Source: a virus. From it: a stretch of 64,000 nt of DNA. The DNA lies in IMG/VR virus record IMGVR_UViG_3300044730_000851, positions 1 to 64,000 of that record. The stretch is one strand, 5' to 3'. The position numbers were made by a program, and so were the translations under genes. Positions within the stretch are counted from its first letter, which is position 1; each line of letters opens with the position of its first letter. Below the pieces are notes generated by a model. The model had not been told where the DNA came from, made no database searches, and was given only the letters and a program-made list of their open reading frames with translations. Shown here one piece after another: positions 40,062 through 48,853 of the stretch.

Positions 40062-43000
40062 TCAGGCGCTCCTCACTGCTGTTGCCCAGTTGTCTTCTTC
40101 CATCAACTTCTTTACCCTTCGTGCGAAGCGTTCGGCCTCTTCATCGCTGGCGCGCTCGATCTTGAGGTTGATGTTGACGGTTTGCTGGCCACCGCTTCCG
40201 GGCCCTGAGGCACTTCGCATCATCTGTCGGAACTGCTCAGCGACTGTCGCAGGAAGAACCATTTCGCCTTCGTGCAGTTTGGCTACACCTTCGTGCGTTC
40301 GGTAGGCACCCTCGGAGTACCCGTGGACATTGATCTTTTCGTAGGCGCTCAAGTACGTCGCGTCATTGCGTTCCGTGGCGGGGCCGTAGGTGTTTGCCCA
40401 GTTGCTGCTGCCCGGCCTGTCCCAAGTTGACCAATCGATGTAAGAGAATCCTCGGCTTGTCGTTCCGGTGATTCCCCAGTCGGTCCATTTGGTGAAGTTG
40501 TTACTGAAGTTCCTCAGCATCTCGAAGTTGTTGTCCGGGTCGACCATGGTGCTCATGTCACCGTTGAATTGCGCTCTGACCTTTGCAAGATGTTGGCTGT
40601 TGATCTGGAACAGCCCGACGTCGTAGTACCCTCCCCGCCAGTACTCCGAGCCTAGATTCATATCGTCAGGGATCTTTGGGTACTCGAAACGTCCTCGGGA
40701 CATGGCCGCAATCAGGTTTGGGGTGCCTCCCGACTCGCGTCGCCCGATGGTCCACACGGTCTTCAGTTGGTCTCCCCGCAGCCCCTTCGCGACCAGGAAG
40801 TCGTAGAGCCACTTGTCTCCGGCTCCAGATCCAGGGCTTGAGTGCGACGTGGTTGAGTTGCTGGAAGAGTTCCCTGTTGATTCCTCTTTGTCGCCAACTT
40901 GACTGGAGGAGACACCAGCAACGGCGCCCATGATGCTGGCGGCCTTGAGACCAAACCAAGAGAATCCGCCACGACCGACTCCTAGGCCAGAAGCGCCTCC
41001 GCTGAAGGAAGAGAATCCATTGACTGTCGCGCGTCCTCCCCGCAGCCCCCCGAGAAGTGTCAGAATTCCCGCCGATCCGTTGGACCGCATCGTGCCTTCT
41101 GGAGTTTCAGCAACCGGCGTCGACGACGGCCCCGGACCGCTTTCCCCTGGGGTGTGCCCGCCAACGCCCCATGTCTTTGGATCACGGATCTCGAAGTGCA
41201 TTTGGTCGGCAGCGCCCCCGGACCACTCGCCGCCCCACTCCAATTTTGAGAACCGCTGGAGGAGGGAGTTGACTGCGCTGAGTTCCTCCTTCGTCATGTT
41301 GGTAGTCCCAAGCGGGTACAGATCTGCTCGGAGGTCAATAGCAACTCCGGCTGAGTGGTTACTGATGCCACCTAGGGGACTTTCACGGAGTGAGTGCCCG
41401 CCCGACCATCCCTTGTTGAGGTCTGAGCGGCCCCCTCCTAGCGCGGGGTGTGCCTGCCAGGCGGCAGCGAGATCAGCAAGGTACTGGCCTATTCCGTCGG
41501 CTTCCCTGAGGGAGAGTCCTCCAGTTTCGATACCAGGAGCGCCAGGAACTGAGTACTTCTTGAGGCTGGTGTCGCCGTAGTCCACGGCGGTCCATCCGTC
41601 CAGGGTGGCCTGTCCGGCAAGGCCACCTCCTGCGAAGTGCCGGGTTGGGCTTGCGAAGCCTGACCCGAAGTTGTGACCTACTGAGTTGAGCGCGTTCAGT
41701 CGATCGACGCCGATCGCCTGCGCCGCCCGCGCGTTGATGACGTACTCACCTCGCGACAGCATGGCCGGGATGCTGTCTGAGGTACTGGTACCGACCGCGG
41801 CAGATATGTCTCCGCCCGCGGAGAAGCCTAGGAGTGACTTGAGTCCACCGAACACGCCTCCTGAGAGGAAGCCCATGATCGGTGACAGTTCTCCTAGGCT
41901 GCTGAGGGTCTGAAACGCTCCCTTGAGGTTCATCATGAAGTCGATGAACATGTTTCCGCTGTCAACGACTGATGTGATGACGTCGTTCATCCTGACGGCC
42001 GTATAGGCCATAGAGCGGTAGCCTTCAAGGAGATCTTCGGTTGACGCATCAATGGCGTTGCCCCGGCTGCTCTGTAGGGCCATATTGGTGAGTCCGGGGT
42101 CGTTCTCCGGTGTGAGGCCCGCCCCGGTAGCCGCTCCCATGGCGCTGCGAGTACCGGGGGCCATCGGCATCTTGGCAGCCCCGCCACCGTAGTTGCCGAG
42201 GTCTGAGTAGTCCAGGCGATCGCCGTTCTGCTGGGCCTTCATCAGAAGTGCTTGGGTGATCTGCTCCCGCAGTTCGGGAACGTCACCGAAGTTCTTGTTA
42301 ATGAATACCCCGAGCCAGCCACCGCGGATACTGGCCGCGACGCTCTCGTAGGGAATGGCACGGTTGGAACTGCCGTAGTGCCTGGACCAAATCTGATCAA
42401 CAAGGGCACCCAGACCTCGGGCGTTGCCCGTCTGGAAGTCTGAGACGTAGATGTTGTACTTGGCCATCCGGCTTGCGATGCTTCCGGAGTTCATGCTGGC
42501 TTGAGCCACCGCTGCGGTGGCGTTGTCTTGGCCGAAGATCGCAGACGTCACGGCGGTCTCGCGCATGACACGGCTGAAGTTTCCAGTTCCCTGGCCCTGA
42601 CCGGTCATCGTGAAGATGTTGGCGGCGGTCATCATCCCGAAGGGATCCGTCTGCATGTTCCCGAACAGCGCCTTGGAGTCCTTGTAGTAGTTCTGGTTGT
42701 AGCCGTTAGGGCCGAGGAATGAAGCCCGGAACTTCAATCGCTGTGCGACGTACGCGTCCTCGACCCCGGGGGTGACGTTGTAGGCGAACGTTGCAGCCGC
42801 CGCACCTGTTAGTGCCGCCGCCCGGGCCCATCCGGGCAGGCCCGACCCGCCGCTCGACTCGGAGTACTGCGCGGTGTATTTGGACATTCCAGCACCAGGC
42901 GGGCCTCCTCCGGTTGCGGAAGAGGTGACTCCGCCCAGTTGGGAACCAGGGCTCGGGGGAGGTGTGCTGAACGTGGGGGTCGGCGTGCCGTTGGCGGATC

Positions 43001-43160
43001 GCCCACCTTTACCGGGGCCTCCAGATACTGCCCCGACCGCCTTGGAATACGCCGTCGCGCCTTTGTCAATCTCCTTCTGGACCTTCTGGATGTCCTTGAG
43101 TTGGTTGAGGATCTTGGCAAGGTCTGCAGAGACATCACCTAGTGACTCCCGTAGTCCCAT
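40062..43160 (-). CDS. Tape measure protein with peptidase M15-like and lytic transglycosylase-like domains, 1032 aa
   Basis: Residues 1-60 are coiled coil, then Gly/Pro-rich. Tape-measure features include RGEYVINARAAQAIGVDRLN (~473) and HEGEMVLPATVAEQF (~920). A first muralytic domain (~540-665) carries NHSAGVAIDLRAD (~603) and DQMHFEIRD (~656), the H-x-D and H motifs of zinc L,D/D,D-peptidases (M15). A second (~785-900) shows ESGG (~809) and GLFQIN (~850), the goose-lysozyme/SLT signature. Both could cut peptidoglycan during injection. The length predicts a tail of roughly 150 nm by the usual 0.15 nm per residue. Confidence 0.88.
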   Translation of the reverse strand: MGLRESLGDVSADLAKILNQLKDIQKVQKEIDKGATAYSKAVGAVSGGPGKGGRSANGTPTPTFSTPPPSPGSQLGGVTSSATGGGPPGAGMSKYTAQYSESSGGSGLPGWARAAALTGAAAATFAYNVTPGVEDAYVAQRLKFRASFLGPNGYNQNYYKDSKALFGNMQTDPFGMMTAANIFTMTGQGQGTGNFSRVMRETAVTSAIFGQDNATAAVAQASMNSGSIASRMAKYNIYVSDFQTGNARGLGALVDQIWSRHYGSSNRAIPYESVAASIRGGWLGVFINKNFGDVPELREQITQALLMKAQQNGDRLDYSDLGNYGGGAAKMPMAPGTRSAMGAATGAGLTPENDPGLTNMALQSSRGNAIDASTEDLLEGYRSMAYTAVRMNDVITSVVDSGNMFIDFMMNLKGAFQTLSSLGELSPIMGFLSGGVFGGLKSLLGFSAGGDISAAVGTSTSDSIPAMLSRGEYVINARAAQAIGVDRLNALNSVGHNFGSGFASPTRHFAGGGLAGQATLDGWTAVDYGDTSLKKYSVPGAPGIETGGLSLREADGIGQYLADLAAAWQAHPALGGGRSDLNKGWSGGHSLRESPLGGISNHSAGVAIDLRADLYPLGTTNMTKEELSAVNSLLQRFSKLEWGGEWSGGAADQMHFEIRDPKTWGVGGHTPGESGPGPSSTPVAETPEGTMRSNGSAGILTLLGGLRGGRATVNGFSSFSGGASGLGVGRGGFSWFGLKAASIMGAVAGVSSSQVGDKEESTGNSSSNSTTSHSSPGSGAGDKWLYDFLVAKGLRGDQLKTVWTIGRRESGGTPNLIAAMSRGRFEYPKIPDDMNLGSEYWRGGYYDVGLFQINSQHLAKVRAQFNGDMSTMVDPDNNFEMLRNFSNNFTKWTDWGITGTTSRGFSYIDWSTWDRPGSSNWANTYGPATERNDATYLSAYEKINVHGYSEGAYRTHEGVAKLHEGEMVLPATVAEQFRQMMRSASGPGSGGQQTVNINLKIERASDEEAERFARRVKKLMEEDNWATAVRSA

Positions 43161-43163
43161 TCC

Positions 43164-43328
43164 TCACCCCTCCCTTCTGGGGACTGCTGACGTGATGGCG
43201 TTGAATCTCTCTCTCGGAGTCAAATCGAGGATCTCGTTCCTCGTCCAACCCGGGTAGAGTTTCGACAGCGCCGTGATGACGGTGTGCAACTCTCTGTACT
43301 TCTTGGCCCTCGACTCGCTGCTAGAACT
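43164..43328 (-). CDS. Frameshift extension of the tail assembly chaperone (+1 frame), about 54 codons
   Basis: After the stop of the upstream gene (43321-43323) an open frame in the +1 register runs to TGA at 43164-43166, ending 4 bp before the tape-measure ATG. It encodes KKYRELHTVITALSKLYPGW then TRNEILDLTPRERFNAI, a pattern seen in the extended form of tail assembly chaperones. It has no convincing start of its own. A +1 slip at TTTC (43332-43329) gives a plausible shift from Phe-TTT to Phe-TTC, producing a 323-aa fusion. Confidence 0.55.
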   Translation of the reverse strand, partial: SSSSESRAKKYRELHTVITALSKLYPGWTRNEILDLTPRERFNAITSAVPRREG

Positions 43329-44136
43329 GAAACAGGGCCGCTAGCGACAGCGGAACCTCCAGTTCGGTCTCACACTCCGGACAGTTCTTGACGACATCTT
43401 GAAGTCGCGGGCCAGGAGTTCTCTTGGCGATCTCCTCAGCCACCGTGCGACGGTCCTTGATGGACAGCGCCAGTACGTCGGCCTCACCCAGCACAGGTCG
43501 TCCATTGACTTCAATAACCGTGTTGGCCAGGAGAATCGTCGACAGTTCGGCGTACGTCTTGTTCCCGGCTTCCTGCAGCGCCTTTTGTGTGACGCCCGTG
43601 GGAAGGGTTGCCCGGATGACTCCAGCCTTGCCCTTGACCTCGAAGTAGACCTCAGATGGGTCGTCCAACTTCTTGACGGGGACGTCGTTGTCTACGTCGA
43701 TGGTGATGTCCACTTCGGATTCGCAGCCGGGGCAGTACCGCGTGAGTCCGATCTCTGATCCGAAGGTGACGGAGAAGACCTTCAGGAGTGCAAAGTCGCG
43801 ATCCCCAGAGAGCATCGCGTTGAGGAGTTCTTTGCTGCTCTCGGTGTCGCCCACACGGACGATCCCGCGTAAGAGGATGGCCTCGGAGATAGCGCTTGGG
43901 GTTTTGGCTCGGGAGATGATCTGCTCGTCGCGTCCCGTGAGTTCTCGAACCTCGATCTCAGTCTGAAGCGGTGAGCCGGGAATACTGAGTCCAGCGGGAA
44001 GTTCGAACACAGTTTCCGGGGGAACTACGATCTCGTCGTTCTGGTCCTCGATCTCGTCGTCAACGGGCTCCGCGAGAACGGACTGGATCATTTCGTTGAC
44101 GAGGTCAGGGTTCTCATCGGCTTTGATGGTCGGCAC
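43321..44136 (-). CDS. Baseplate/tail assembly protein with zinc knuckle (gp26-like), 271 aa
   Basis: Two zinc-type pairs are visible: CPGCESE (~136) and the C-terminal CPECETELEVPLSLAALFQF, which matches the end of T4 gp26-like hub/assembly proteins (a CxxC followed by an aromatic Phe-x-Phe). Strand-rich middle part. GTG start 44136 with GGAGAAACA upstream. The gene precedes the tape measure, and overlaps a +1 frame extension, which is the position of tail assembly chaperones. So it is either a gp26-like hub component or chaperone; the two ideas may be the same protein. Confidence 0.65.
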   Translation of the reverse strand: MPTIKADENPDLVNEMIQSVLAEPVDDEIEDQNDEIVVPPETVFELPAGLSIPGSPLQTEIEVRELTGRDEQIISRAKTPSAISEAILLRGIVRVGDTESSKELLNAMLSGDRDFALLKVFSVTFGSEIGLTRYCPGCESEVDITIDVDNDVPVKKLDDPSEVYFEVKGKAGVIRATLPTGVTQKALQEAGNKTYAELSTILLANTVIEVNGRPVLGEADVLALSIKDRRTVAEEIAKRTPGPRLQDVVKNCPECETELEVPLSLAALFQF

Positions 44137-44157
44137 TGTTTCTCCAAATGATTGCTG

Positions 44158-44811
44158 TTACGGGTTTCCAAAATTGGGTGCTGATAGGACTAGGCCGCGC
44201 TCGGTGACGCTGCCCCATTCCACGTCGAGGCCCTCATGCACAAGGGTCATGCGCTCGACCATGAGTGCGTTGTCGCCTGCATTCAGGTCTGAGTAGACGA
44301 CGCTGGAGGGCCAGGCGTTGTACAGACGAAACCGCATGACGACCTTGTCGTCGTACGCGGCCTCAGCGCTACTGGATTCCGCCCGGAACCCGCCGCCGCC
44401 GTAGGGTACGGGTGTTTGTAGTACGGAGATGTGTACGTCGGACCGGAAGAGAACTTTGTTTCCCGAACCGCGACCCTGGACAACTCTGAGTAGCATCCGC
44501 ATCCAGTCCCAGTTCTGACGACTTCCGATCAGCACTCCCCGGTCCAGTTGGATCGCAGAGAAGTCGACCTGGGTCGGCACCTGGTGCAGTGTCGTGTTGT
44601 AACCGCCCTCGCGGATAGAGACGACATTTACGTTAAACGACAGACCGCTGACGCTGGTGAAGCCCATCATCCCGACAGGCTTCAACCAGGGCGTCGTCGT
44701 GCGGTCCGGCTGCTGAGGGTAAAAGTGCACCAGGAACCGGTAGTTGCCGATGGGGTCAGTGGTCGTGGAGCGGAACGCTCCAGAACCACCTGCACGACCA
44801 CTGACCGCCAT
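44158..44811 (-). CDS. Tail tube protein, gp19-like, copy 2, 217 aa
   Basis: DPIGNYRFLVHFYPQ (~19), MGFTSVSGLSFN (~49) and the C-terminal SDLNAGDNALMVERMTLVHE are shared with the upstream gene and with the T4 gp19/CIS tube family. Strands and a REGGYNTT loop fit. The two adjacent copies are clearly homologous but not identical. This copy is closer to the tape measure gene. It might form an alternative tube ring or a baseplate adaptor. ATG start. Confidence 0.85.
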   Translation of the reverse strand: MAVSGRAGGSGAFRSTTTDPIGNYRFLVHFYPQQPDRTTTPWLKPVGMMGFTSVSGLSFNVNVVSIREGGYNTTLHQVPTQVDFSAIQLDRGVLIGSRQNWDWMRMLLRVVQGRGSGNKVLFRSDVHISVLQTPVPYGGGGFRAESSSAEAAYDDKVVMRFRLYNAWPSSVVYSDLNAGDNALMVERMTLVHEGLDVEWGSVTERGLVLSAPNFGNP

Positions 44812-44827
44812 CGATCTAGTTCCTTAC

Positions 44828-45472
44828 CTAGTTTCCTACGGGCGTGAACCCGCCGTCCTCGGAGACGCGTGCCCAGGCGACATCGAATCCCTCATGCACG
44901 ACCGTCAACTGCTCCACGATGAGAGCGTTGTCACCGGCGTTCAGATCCGAGTACGCCACAGAAGTGGGCCACGCGTTGAAGATCGTGAAACGCATAGCGA
45001 CCTTCTCGTCGGTTACAGACGCGTCGTTGGCATTGACGGCGGAACCGGCTTGGTAGCCCTGAGTCTTGGACGCGTACCGAACGGGGTGCGCCAGGACATC
45101 GATCTGCACGTTGAACCGGAACGACGTCTTGGCACTGAGTGCTCCCTGGGCGCTGTTGTCGTTTACCCGGAAGAGCATTTCCATCCACTGCCAGTTCTGC
45201 TTGCTTCCCAGAACGACACCGCGCTGGAAGGTGATCGGAGAAAACGTGGTCTGGCCCGGGATCTGCCGAACCGTGGTGTTGTGATGACCCTCGCGGTACG
45301 GAATCGACTCGGTGGAGATGTTAAGTCCGGACACGGATGTGAACCCGATCTTGGGGTCGGGCTGCATTTGCCCGGTCTTTTCGGTCCCTAGCGGGAAGAA
45401 CGTGGCGAGGAACCGAAAGTTGCGGATCGGATCAGTGGCGAGACGACCGCGCTCGTACGTTGATGCTGCCAT
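44828..45472 (-). CDS. Tail tube protein, gp19-like, copy 1, 214 aa
   Basis: DPIRNFRFLATFFP (~13), IGFTSVSGLNIS (~42), YREGHHNTTVRQIPGQTTFS (~58) and SDLNAGDNALIVEQLTVVHE (~177) mark it as a gp19-like tube protein. Lies directly after the sheath gene, the usual tube position, so this is probably the main tube subunit. Strongly similar to the next gene, which indicates tandem duplication. ATG start. Confidence 0.87.
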   Translation of the reverse strand: MAASTYERGRLATDPIRNFRFLATFFPLGTEKTGQMQPDPKIGFTSVSGLNISTESIPYREGHHNTTVRQIPGQTTFSPITFQRGVVLGSKQNWQWMEMLFRVNDNSAQGALSAKTSFRFNVQIDVLAHPVRYASKTQGYQAGSAVNANDASVTDEKVAMRFTIFNAWPTSVAYSDLNAGDNALIVEQLTVVHEGFDVAWARVSEDGGFTPVGN

Positions 45473-45487
45473 GGTTACCTATTCCTT

Positions 45488-46969
45488 TCAGGCGATCGTT
45501 CGCTGGGTCAACTTGATCTTGATGAACTCAGCCGGGTACTGCAGAGCGACCCCGACCTCGACGTTGACGACACCGCTGGCGATATCGGTGGCGTTGTTGT
45601 TCTCGGCGTCGACCTTGATGAAGTAGGCCTCCGACGGAGAGTTGCCGCGCAGTCCGCCATCGGTGAAGAACCCACGGAGGAAGTTGTCCAGGACCGTCGA
45701 GATCTCGCGCCAAAGGTCCGGGGTGTTGTTGCGGAAGATGGCGAATGCCAAAGCGGCTTCCATCTCTTTACTGAGGAAGTCCACTGTGCGGCGGATGTTG
45801 ATGTACCGCGTGGACCGGCTCTGGTCCATCGTCCTCGCGCCCATAACCACGGGACCGGCACCGGGCATCACCCGAAGGGCATTGACCGGATTGAGATCGT
45901 TGTTAAGTGCGTCCAACTCCTCGTTGGAGAGGCTCTTCTCCAAGGCCACAACACCGGGGATGGTGGCCTGGATCCCTGCGGGCGCCCGGAAGACTCCCTG
46001 TGTGGCATCGGTGCCAAGAATGACACCGGCCACCGCACCGGACGGCGAGACCTTGAGGATGGAGTTCTGCGACGCGGATGTGGTGTCCGCAATCCAGACC
46101 TGTGGGTAGTAGACGCCCAGACGGTCACTGTTGACCAGGGAGTCCGCGTAGGTAACGGCCTGCGCGGCGGTCAAACTGGGTGCTGTATCGGCCACCACGA
46201 AGGACTTGGTGTCCTGAGCGAACTCGACCAGGCTCTCGATGGTGTTGGAGTCGGTGACACCGGGGCAGAAGACTACGAAGGAACGCTCGGTCTCCTTGAG
46301 GCGGTTCAGAGCGGTCGAGTAAGAATACGTACCGGTCGTGCCGTCGCCGCCGCCCGAGAGCGTCAGGGTCGGCAGGTTGGCCGGGAGTACCACGGTGGTG
46401 TCGGAACCCCAGGCGACGTTGATGAACTGAGAGCGGACGTTGATGATGTCGGTGACCTCGGTGTTGCCGTGGGTGCCGACGGGAAGGTTGGTGAACGTCT
46501 CCAGAAGGACATCGTCGGTGATGTCGTTGGCGACACCGGCCTCCTGAAGAACCGCGACGTCGTACAGTCCGCGCGGGTTGATCGTGACGCGGACCCGCAG
46601 GCTGTTTCCGTAGGATCCGGACGACTTGGCCGTGAAGTTGAGGTAGACCTCATTAGCAGTGTTGCCGGCGTCGCTGCCGTCACCGAGGATCGCGGCCGAT
46701 GCGGTTGTGGCGTCGGAGCGGATCAGTCGGTTGACGAACAGTTCGCGACCGCCAGCACGGAAAAACATGTTGGCTGCAAACGTTGCCGGGAAGGAACGGT
46801 TCAGGGGACCGAAGACCTTCGAGAACTGGTACCACGACGTCACCGCAGTCGGTGCCGTGGGGCCAGACGGCAAGATGGCGAGCATGGCGCCGGTGGCTGC
46901 AGCAGGGGACTCCGTTGCCACCGGAACCGCAAGGGTCGTCTCCGTGATGGAGACTCCGGGTCGAGACAT
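45488..46969 (-). CDS. Tail sheath protein, 493 aa
   Basis: Begins MSRPGVSITETTLAVPV, followed by SWYQFSKVFGPLNRSFPATF and GGRELFVNRLI, typical of phage sheath proteins. The C-terminal domain has QSRSTRYINIRRTVDFLSKE then NTPDLWREISTVLDNFLRGF, the conserved sheath core, ending in a strand. It contracts around the tube during DNA injection. ATG with AAGGAG upstream. Its presence makes the virion a myovirus. Confidence 0.95.
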   Translation of the reverse strand: MSRPGVSITETTLAVPVATESPAAATGAMLAILPSGPTAPTAVTSWYQFSKVFGPLNRSFPATFAANMFFRAGGRELFVNRLIRSDATTASAAILGDGSDAGNTANEVYLNFTAKSSGSYGNSLRVRVTINPRGLYDVAVLQEAGVANDITDDVLLETFTNLPVGTHGNTEVTDIINVRSQFINVAWGSDTTVVLPANLPTLTLSGGGDGTTGTYSYSTALNRLKETERSFVVFCPGVTDSNTIESLVEFAQDTKSFVVADTAPSLTAAQAVTYADSLVNSDRLGVYYPQVWIADTTSASQNSILKVSPSGAVAGVILGTDATQGVFRAPAGIQATIPGVVALEKSLSNEELDALNNDLNPVNALRVMPGAGPVVMGARTMDQSRSTRYINIRRTVDFLSKEMEAALAFAIFRNNTPDLWREISTVLDNFLRGFFTDGGLRGNSPSEAYFIKVDAENNNATDIASGVVNVEVGVALQYPAEFIKIKLTQRTIA

Positions 46970-46989
46970 AACTTCTCCTTATCCTTTGG

Positions 46990-47658
46990 TCATGGGGTTC
47001 CGGCTAGTGCGGTCACCGATGCTCTGATGTGCTCGTAGCGGATCGGTGTTGGTCCATCTGGTGTTGGGCTTTGGGGTCCGGTGACGTTGACTTCCCGGAC
47101 GCGCTGGTACACATCGAGATCGAACGGAGACGCGATCTCAGACGAGACCCGTACCGTGAAGGCGTTCATGAACATCCGCTTTCCGGCTTCGGTTGTGTCC
47201 CTCTTGACGACATTGAGCAGGTCCAGACGCCGCACCGTGGTGTTCGGCACGTTGTTCACGATCCGCTCGGTGACCTCCAGGAACCCGAACCTCACAGGAA
47301 GACGGCCGCCCAGCATCTGCTCCAGGATCTGCCTGTCGTGACGTGGCTGTCGGGCGAAGGTGGTCACCTGGTAGTCGAGGTTGATGGGCGTTGGGTACCA
47401 GGTGTCCCATCCCTCGTCTGCAGACAGGTCGTCGGGCTTGAGGTACCACGGAGCGGACTTACCAGACATCACGCGTTCGGTGGCCTCGGACATATCGATG
47501 AGGTCGACGGTGACGAAAGGGAAGGACTGCGCCCGGATCTCAGGGTCTGGTTGCCCGAACCACACCCCGACCGGACGAATAGGGTTCTTGGAGTCGGAGA
47601 CGGTCATACCTGTCAGTCGGTCCCGTAGGGCCTCGTCCTCGCTGATAATGAAGGTCAC
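46990..47658 (-). CDS. Tail completion/terminator-like protein, 222 aa
   Basis: The stretch NPIRPVGVWFGQPDPEIR and TWYPTPINLDYQVTTFARQ resemble tail terminator proteins which cap the tail before joining the head. A GTG start overlaps the upstream stop (GTGA). The location directly upstream of the sheath gene fits. The assignment is by position and secondary-structure pattern, with no signature residues. Confidence 0.6.
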   Translation of the reverse strand: MTFIISEDEALRDRLTGMTVSDSKNPIRPVGVWFGQPDPEIRAQSFPFVTVDLIDMSEATERVMSGKSAPWYLKPDDLSADEGWDTWYPTPINLDYQVTTFARQPRHDRQILEQMLGGRLPVRFGFLEVTERIVNNVPNTTVRRLDLLNVVKRDTTEAGKRMFMNAFTVRVSSEIASPFDLDVYQRVREVNVTGPQSPTPDGPTPIRYEHIRASVTALAGTP

Positions 47659-47999
47659 AGGAAGTCACCTACCGAATCGTGGATAGCACTGACGATTTCC
47701 GCGTCGATGACCTGGCGACGGTTCTTGAACTGCCGTACCGCCGGTGATGGTCGGTCTTCCATGCCGCCGTACTCAGCGGCCACGGCCGACTCGCTGCCGA
47801 CGACGTCCATTTCGGTGCCATCAGCGGTCACCAGTAGGGACGCCACAGCGTCCGCGGGCCACGCTGCCTGTGCCGCGTTGTACTGGAGTAGAGCCGTCAG
47901 TCGCGGGGAGGCATTAGAGGCCGCAGACTCCACAGCGTCCAGGGCCTTGTCGATCAACGCTGCTTCTTCCCCCGCGTGGCCGCCGAGACTATTCCCCAT
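47655..47999 (-). CDS. Hypothetical neck-region protein, 114 aa
   Basis: Helical Ala-rich N-terminus and an acidic middle. Overlaps the TM-like gene by 46 bp, so its ATG at 47997-47999 may be read by coupling. Position in the neck gene group suggests a head-tail joining role; no family recognised. Confidence 0.55.
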   Translation of the reverse strand: MGNSLGGHAGEEAALIDKALDAVESAASNASPRLTALLQYNAAQAAWPADAVASLLVTADGTEMDVVGSESAVAAEYGGMEDRPSPAVRQFKNRRQVIDAEIVSAIHDSVGDFL

Positions 48000-48145
48000 C
48001 CGGCCAGGAAGGCAGTGATGGTGGCGGCTGCGGTTGCTGGTCCGCTGGTGGTCTTGGCGGGTCCGAAGACACCCTTGAGGAATTCAACTCGCTCTTGCGA
48101 CGAGTCGAAATCGGCTACACGCTCGTACCAAGGCTTCCAGGCCAT
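47954..48145 (-). CDS. Small protein with possible membrane helix, 63 aa
   Basis: ATG 48145 (MAWKPWYERV) with GGAG upstream. Contains TAAATITAFLAGWGIVSAAT, a hydrophobic segment of 20 residues followed by a basic tail RGKKQR, consistent with one membrane helix or a packed helix. Overlaps the next gene by 46 bp. Function unknown. Confidence 0.5.
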   Translation of the reverse strand: MAWKPWYERVADFDSSQERVEFLKGVFGPAKTTSGPATAAATITAFLAGWGIVSAATRGKKQR

Positions 48146-48258
48146 AGCAGACTCCAGCACTACCGCAGCAGGGTGACGTTTATCGGCCCCGCATGGACCG
48201 CGTCAAGTCCACGGTACGAACAGGAGTCAGCCGCGTCAGGGCTAACTTCGCTGTGATA

Positions 48259-48843
48259 TCAGGGGTACGAAACGACGCCGCCGTCGTAGATGGTCTCGGT
48301 ACCCGGAGGCTGATTCACGGGCCCTGCGTCCCAGCCCTCGGGGTCCGGAACCCCCATAGTGTCGTTGACCATCTCCTCGGGCTTGACCTGAGTGGACTCC
48401 ACTAGAACTCCCATGTACTCGAAGCCGATCTGCCCTCTCGGGAAGATTCGGTTGGGGGTGAAGATCGAGTCCCGGTACCCGATGCGGTCGACCAGGTGCT
48501 CGTCAGGGTGCGTCTCAAGGCTGGGAATGATCCGGACCATATCGTCGAAGTTGATCACAATGCGCAGGGTGTCGACCGTGTAGAAGCCGCGATCGTTCTG
48601 GAATAGGTTCGCCTGGTAGATCTCGGCGTTCACGACGGGAACCCGGAAAGGCTTCCTCCAAACGCGACCCACCGACGGGGAGCCCACGTCGTAGACCGGG
48701 TCCGTCCCAGACTCTTCCAGGTCGTAGATGTACCAGTCGACCTGTTGGCCCACAGGCCTCTGCAGGTCACGGGAAATGCCACGTCGAATGGACTTGACCT
48801 CAAACTCGGCGTCGAACCGGCCCAAGCCGTGTGATCCGCGCAT
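48259..48843 (-). CDS. Neck/head-tail joining-like protein, 194 aa
   Basis: The region QQVDWYIYDLEESG and RVPVVNAEIYQANLFQNDRG then DTLRIVINFDDMVRIIP suggests a beta-rich neck protein similar in layout to T4 gp13/14-type proteins. ATG start at 48843. Placed between the oxygenase cassette and sheath gene run, the correct spot for a neck component. No signature motifs. Confidence 0.55.
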   Translation of the reverse strand: MRGSHGLGRFDAEFEVKSIRRGISRDLQRPVGQQVDWYIYDLEESGTDPVYDVGSPSVGRVWRKPFRVPVVNAEIYQANLFQNDRGFYTVDTLRIVINFDDMVRIIPSLETHPDEHLVDRIGYRDSIFTPNRIFPRGQIGFEYMGVLVESTQVKPEEMVNDTMGVPDPEGWDAGPVNQPPGTETIYDGGVVSYP

Positions 48844-48853
48844 GCGAGGCCTC

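Noticed and set aside
48146-48258. A small gene in the gap between the TM-like protein and the neck protein
   Set aside because: The only starts give frames of a few codons; nothing supported.
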